Below are positions 60,791 to 64,000 of a stretch of 64,000 bases of DNA, in pieces. The position numbers were made by a program, and so were the translations under genes. Position 1 is the stretch's first letter; the number at the start of each line of letters is the position of its first letter. The notes beneath the pieces were generated by a model that did no database searches, was not told where the DNA came from, and saw only the letters and a program-made list of their open reading frames with translations. This DNA comes from Burkholderia ambifaria AMMD (GTDB lineage Bacteria > Pseudomonadota > Gammaproteobacteria > Burkholderiales > Burkholderiaceae): NCBI RefSeq assembly GCF_000203915.1, contig NC_008391.1, forward strand, positions 930,001 through 994,000. The letters are read 5' to 3'.

Positions 60791-61723
60791 ATGGCGCACG
60801 CGCACGAGATGCTGACCGTCCGCTCCGGCGACGTGAAACTCGCCGTGTATGTCAGCGGCCCGCGGCGCGCGCCGCCGCTGATCCTCGTGCACGGCTATCC
60901 CGATTCGGCGGCCGTGTGGGCGCCGGTGCGCGCGCGGCTCGCGAAGCGCTACCGCGTGATCGCCTACGACGTGCGCGGCGCCGGGGCGTCCGATGCGCCG
61001 CGCCGCCGCGCGGATTACGCGCTCGCGCGGCTCGCGGAGGACCTGAAGGCCGTCGCCGACGCGACCTGCGGCAACCGGCCGTTTCATTTGGTCGGTCACG
61101 ACTGGGGGTCGATCCAGTGCTGGGAGGCCGTGACCGATCCCGCGTTCCGCGGCCGGATCGCGTCGTACACGTCGATCTCCGGGCCGTGCCTCGACCACGT
61201 GTTCCGCGCGAAGATGCGGCTCAAGCAGAGCCTGAAGTCGTGGTACATCGCGTTCTTCCATCTGCCGGTCGTGCCGTCGCTGGTGTGGCGGCTCGGCGGC
61301 GCCGCACTGTGGCCGCGCTGGTTGCAGTTGACCGAGCGCGTGCGGCCCGAGCGCGATCCCGCGCAGTTGAAGAACGCGCTGAACGGCTTGCAGCTTTACC
61401 GCGCGAATTTCCTCGCCCGGGCGAGACGGCCGCGCGAGCGGTATGCGCAGGCGCCGGTCCAGATCCTCGTGCCGGTGCGCGACCGCTACGTCACGCCCGA
61501 GATGTCGGTCGATCTCGACCGCTGGCTCGGTGAGCACGTGCGCGAGGAAATCGACGGCGCGCACTGGATCGTGGTGCGCGATCCGGAGCTGATCGCCGCG
61601 CGGATCGACCGGTTTGCCGCGGCGCATGAAAGACCGGCCGCGGCGACCCTGGCGGCGGCCCCCGCGACGGCGAGCGCCCCGGCTCAGCGCAACGCCGGCA
61701 GGCGCTTGAACAGCGTTTCGTAG
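60791..61723 (+). CDS. Alpha/beta hydrolase, epoxide-hydrolase-like
   Basis: A 310-residue hydrolase. H-G-Y-P (34-37) is the epoxide-hydrolase/dehalogenase HGxP motif, the nucleophile is D104 in G-H-D-W-G-S, and a catalytic His lies in G-A-H-W near the end. An Asp nucleophile means an ester-intermediate hydrolase of epoxides or haloalkanes rather than a Ser esterase. The C-terminal Ala-rich tail (after ~275) is low-complexity and its last bases overlap the convergent gene by 40 bases. Confidence 0.87.
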   Translation: MAHAHEMLTVRSGDVKLAVYVSGPRRAPPLILVHGYPDSAAVWAPVRARLAKRYRVIAYDVRGAGASDAPRRRADYALARLAEDLKAVADATCGNRPFHLVGHDWGSIQCWEAVTDPAFRGRIASYTSISGPCLDHVFRAKMRLKQSLKSWYIAFFHLPVVPSLVWRLGGAALWPRWLQLTERVRPERDPAQLKNALNGLQLYRANFLARARRPRERYAQAPVQILVPVRDRYVTPEMSVDLDRWLGEHVREEIDGAHWIVVRDPELIAARIDRFAAAHERPAAATLAAAPATASAPAQRNAGRRLNSVS

Positions 61724-62238
61724 TCGATCACCAGCCCGTCGGCATCGATGTCCATCTCCGCCGTGAAATTCCGGAAGATCCCTTCGTAGCGGTAGCGCCG
61801 GCCGGGCTCGATGCAGGCGTAGGCCTGCTTGACCGGCGCGACGGTCAAATCCGGCGTCGAGATGTACGCGACGTCGATCGGCCGCCGCTCGCCGCGCGCG
61901 AGACGGAGGCGGCCGATCGGCAGCGAATTCGTGAATGGCGTCGCCGCGATGTCGATGTCGACGCAGCCATCCAGTTCCGGCAGCGCGCTGCCCGAACCGT
62001 CGCGCCAGTGGCCGGCGCCGTCCCCATGCAGTTCGAGCGTGCCGCCGCCCATCACCCTGAGCACCGCATATCTGACCCGCCACTGCGGATCGCACTCGAT
62101 CCGGTACGCAAGCCCGTACGCGCGGCCGTACCGCTGGCCGACCACGGCGCTTTCGACGACGATGCCGGTTTCAGCACGATCGAACGTCAGGTGTTCGATT
62201 CCGTCGCCCTCGAGCGACGCCCAGCGGATTTCTCGCAT
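61684..62238 (-). CDS. Putative glycolipid-binding protein (DUF1089/PF06475)
   Basis: A 184-residue soluble protein, predicted all beta, of the PA1994-like glycolipid-binding family. Its start M-R-E-I-R-W-A-S-L-E-G-D-G-I-E-H-L and the later Y-A-Y-R-I-E-C-D-P-Q-W-R-V-R-Y-A-V-L match remembered members. There is no signal peptide. It overlaps the convergent hydrolase gene by 40 bases, so the two mRNAs have complementary ends. A lipid ligand for the neighbouring lipid-type operon is plausible (inference). Confidence 0.82.
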   Translation of the reverse strand: MREIRWASLEGDGIEHLTFDRAETGIVVESAVVGQRYGRAYGLAYRIECDPQWRVRYAVLRVMGGGTLELHGDGAGHWRDGSGSALPELDGCVDIDIAATPFTNSLPIGRLRLARGERRPIDVAYISTPDLTVAPVKQAYACIEPGRRYRYEGIFRNFTAEMDIDADGLVIDYETLFKRLPALR

Positions 62239-62420
62239 CGTTCCTCCGAAAACGCTAACGAGAGCGCAAATTTACTACCAGAGCCCGCAAATGTCGCGAA
62301 AACGTTAACGCCCCGCCCCAATTCGGGGCACCTGCCTCAAATCCCGAGTATCCAGAATTCCCTATTCCGGTGCACGGGAGAGTGTCCTATGCTCGCGGCT
62401 CGTCCTGCTCCACCGCCGCC

Positions 62421-63311
62421 ATGCCTACCGCCCGCCCTGCCTCGCCGTCGATCGACCTGCGCATCCTGCTGCGCAGCATCGGACAGATCGTGCTGCAGGC
62501 GAACGCGTTCACCGGCGCGATGCTGGTCGCCGCACTCGCGCTGACCGACCTGCGGCTCGCGTGCGCGGCGCTGGTCGGCGCGGCCGCCGCGAACGTGACC
62601 GCAGTGCTGACCGGCGCGGAACGCCGCACCGTCGAACAGGGTCTGCACGGCTTCAACGGCGCGCTCGCCGCGCTGGTGGCCGTCGTCTTTGCGCCCGCCC
62701 CGCTGGCGCTCGTGCTTACACCGCTCGCCGCGATCGGCGCCGCGCTCGTGCAGCGCGCAATGCGCACCCCGCTCGCGAAATGGCACCAATGCCCATATTC
62801 GAGTCCGTGCCTTGCCGCCACCGCGCTATGGTTGCCGTTTGTCGCGATGCAGCATGCGAGCGGTGTCGCGACAGATCCGGCGCCGACGCTTTCCTCGGTC
62901 GCCGCCGCGCTGCTGTCGGGCGTCGCGCAAACCGCTTTCGCACAACGCCCGTGGGCCGGTATGCTGATCGTTGCCGGCATCGCGGTCGCATCGCGCCGCG
63001 CGGCCGCGTTCGCACTCGGCGGCGCGATCGTGTCGACCGTGCTGCTGGTCGCACTCAGCGCAGGCGATACCGCATTTACCGACGGCCTGCTCGGCTTCAA
63101 CGGCGCGCTCGCCGCGCTTGCGCTGATGTCGCGCGGCACGCGCGCGGCGCTCGCGGCGGCCGCACTGGCCGCGCTGATCCAGTGGCTCGCGATGCGCGCG
63201 GACGTCCCGGCGCTCACGGCGCCGTTCGCTCTGGCGTCGTGGATCACGGTAGCCGTCGTGCGCCGCTTTACCCTCGGAGAACCCGATGTCGTCATTCGCA
63301 CACCGTCCTGA
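62421..63311 (+). CDS. Urea transporter (UT family)
   Basis: A 296-residue inner-membrane channel-like transporter with internal duplication. Each half holds the UT motif, G-L-H-G-F-N-G-A-L-A-A-L in the first and G-L-L-G-F-N-G-A-L-A-A-L in the second, with the Asn and Phe that line the urea pathway. It allows urea entry. ATG 62421 is chosen; an upstream frame from 62370 exists. It overlaps the start of the aldolase gene by 26 bases. Confidence 0.9.
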   Translation: MPTARPASPSIDLRILLRSIGQIVLQANAFTGAMLVAALALTDLRLACAALVGAAAANVTAVLTGAERRTVEQGLHGFNGALAALVAVVFAPAPLALVLTPLAAIGAALVQRAMRTPLAKWHQCPYSSPCLAATALWLPFVAMQHASGVATDPAPTLSSVAAALLSGVAQTAFAQRPWAGMLIVAGIAVASRRAAAFALGGAIVSTVLLVALSAGDTAFTDGLLGFNGALAALALMSRGTRAALAAAALAALIQWLAMRADVPALTAPFALASWITVAVVRRFTLGEPDVVIRTPS

Positions 63312-64000
63312 CGCCGTGAAGCCCGGCGGCCCGGTCTCGGACGCCGAGCGCCGGCTGCGCGTCGATCTCGCCGCCGCGTATCGCCTCGTCGCGCTGAACG
63401 GCTGGGACGACCTGATCTACACGCACCTCTCCGCGACGGTGCCGGGCGAGCCCGGTCATTTCCTGATCAATCCGTTCGGTCTCACGTTCGACGAAGTCCG
63501 TGCATCGAATCTCGTGAAGATCGACCTGGCCGGCAACCGGATCGGCGACAGCGAGCATGCGGTCAACGTGACGGGCTTCGCACTGCATGCGGCCGTCCAT
63601 GCCGCGCGGCCGGACGCCGTGTGCGTGATGCATCTGCACAATACGGCCGGCATCGCCGTGTCGATCCAGCGCGACGGGCTGCTGCCCGCATCGCAGCACG
63701 CGCTGCGGTTTCACGGCGACCTCGCGTATCACGACTACGAGGCGCTCGCCTTCTCTCCGGCCGAAGGCGCGCGGCTGACCGCCAGTCTCGGCGCGAAATC
63801 CGCGATGCTGCTGCGCAACCACGGCACGCTGACGGTCGGCCGGACCGTCGCCGAAGCGTATGTGCTGATGGATACGCTGATCAAGGCGTGCGACATCCAG
63901 GTGCGCGCGCAGGCAGGCGGCGGGCCGCTCGTGCTGCCCGAGCCGGCCGTCGTCGCCCGCACCGCCGAGCAATTGCGCGATGGCGGCGCGATCGAGGGCG
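63286..64000 (+). CDS. Class II aldolase/adducin-family protein (3' end outside window)
   Basis: The first 238 residues are in the window and the frame is open at base 64000. It has the zinc sites of class II aldolases (M-H-L-H-N-T-A-G and R-N-H-G-T-L-T-V-G), as in fuculose-phosphate aldolase and related epimerases. GGAG (63276-63279) is 6 bases before ATG 63286, and the gene overlaps the urea transporter by 26 bases, so they are probably co-transcribed. The substrate is unknown. Confidence 0.88.
   Translation, partial: MSSFAHRPDAVKPGGPVSDAERRLRVDLAAAYRLVALNGWDDLIYTHLSATVPGEPGHFLINPFGLTFDEVRASNLVKIDLAGNRIGDSEHAVNVTGFALHAAVHAARPDAVCVMHLHNTAGIAVSIQRDGLLPASQHALRFHGDLAYHDYEALAFSPAEGARLTASLGAKSAMLLRNHGTLTVGRTVAEAYVLMDTLIKACDIQVRAQAGGGPLVLPEPAVVARTAEQLRDGGAIEG

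Noticed and set aside
1..64000. tRNA, rRNA, riboswitch, transposase or origin features.
   Set aside because: No cloverleaf with CCA end, rRNA signature, insertion-sequence ends or DnaA-box cluster was noticed on reading.

Overview
The window is about 64 kb of high-GC bacterial chromosome with dense genes, strong G/C third-position bias and short intergenic gaps. Gene content (six LysR regulators, bicupin oxalate decarboxylase, chaperone-usher fimbriae, trimeric-type Burkholderia porin, a PenA/PenB-like beta-lactamase homologue, BetR-domain regulator) points to Burkholderia, most likely the B. cepacia complex. This is inferred from family resemblance remembered, not from a search. I see no rRNA, tRNA, CRISPR array, transposase or replication origin.

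Left part (1-18 kb): a truncated mntH Mn transporter follows a Mn-dependent oxalate decarboxylase gene (oxdC) on the minus strand. An RpiR-type regulator precedes a complete D-Ala-D-Ala dipeptidase/dipeptide ABC importer cluster (ddpX-ddpA-ddpB-ddpC-ddpD-ddpF like). A four-gene chaperone-usher fimbrial operon (pilin, chaperone, usher, tip adhesin) comes next, then a small stress membrane protein with a clear terminator and an orphan mini-pilin. A LysR gene and a class A beta-lactamase homologue that has lost its catalytic residues end this part.

Middle (18-42 kb): an NlpD-like LysM/degenerate-LytM lipoprotein, a 36-residue membrane peptide, several LysR regulators with divergent oxidoreductase partners, a porin, an OpgC-like membrane acyltransferase with a secreted esterase, and an aromatic hydroxylase with a divergent NahR-like regulator. 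Next come an SDR, a MarR-GNAT fusion with a textbook promoter/operator, a diguanylate cyclase, a K+ channel, a D-amino-acid-oxidase-like enzyme, an uncharacterised gene directly behind a near-perfect LexA box, a BetR/pseudo-receiver regulator and a NERD-nuclease/SF1-helicase fusion.

Right part (42-64 kb): a two-gene AT-rich insert (DUF6402-like protein plus a small membrane-anchored partner) looks horizontally acquired. It is followed by a chemoreceptor, a DHA2 efflux pump behind an operator-overlapped promoter, a quinone reductase/LysR pair, acetyltransferase, MerR regulator and a sulfonate-type binding protein. Then come a LysR/flavodoxin-like pair, cspA with a 69-residue partner, agmatinase, a YhhN-type lysoplasmalogenase, and a four-gene operon (Baeyer-Villiger monooxygenase, SDR, ferritin-like hydrolase, epoxide-hydrolase-like enzyme) behind a perfect inverted repeat. 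A glycolipid-binding protein, a urea transporter and a truncated class II aldolase close the window.

Most promising for follow-up: the catalytically dead beta-lactamase homologue (17225-18124), the SOS-box gene of unknown function (37334-37981), the AT-rich pair (42473-44097), the pseudo-receiver regulator (39641-40495) and the unexplained 31-base hairpin at 56221-56251.
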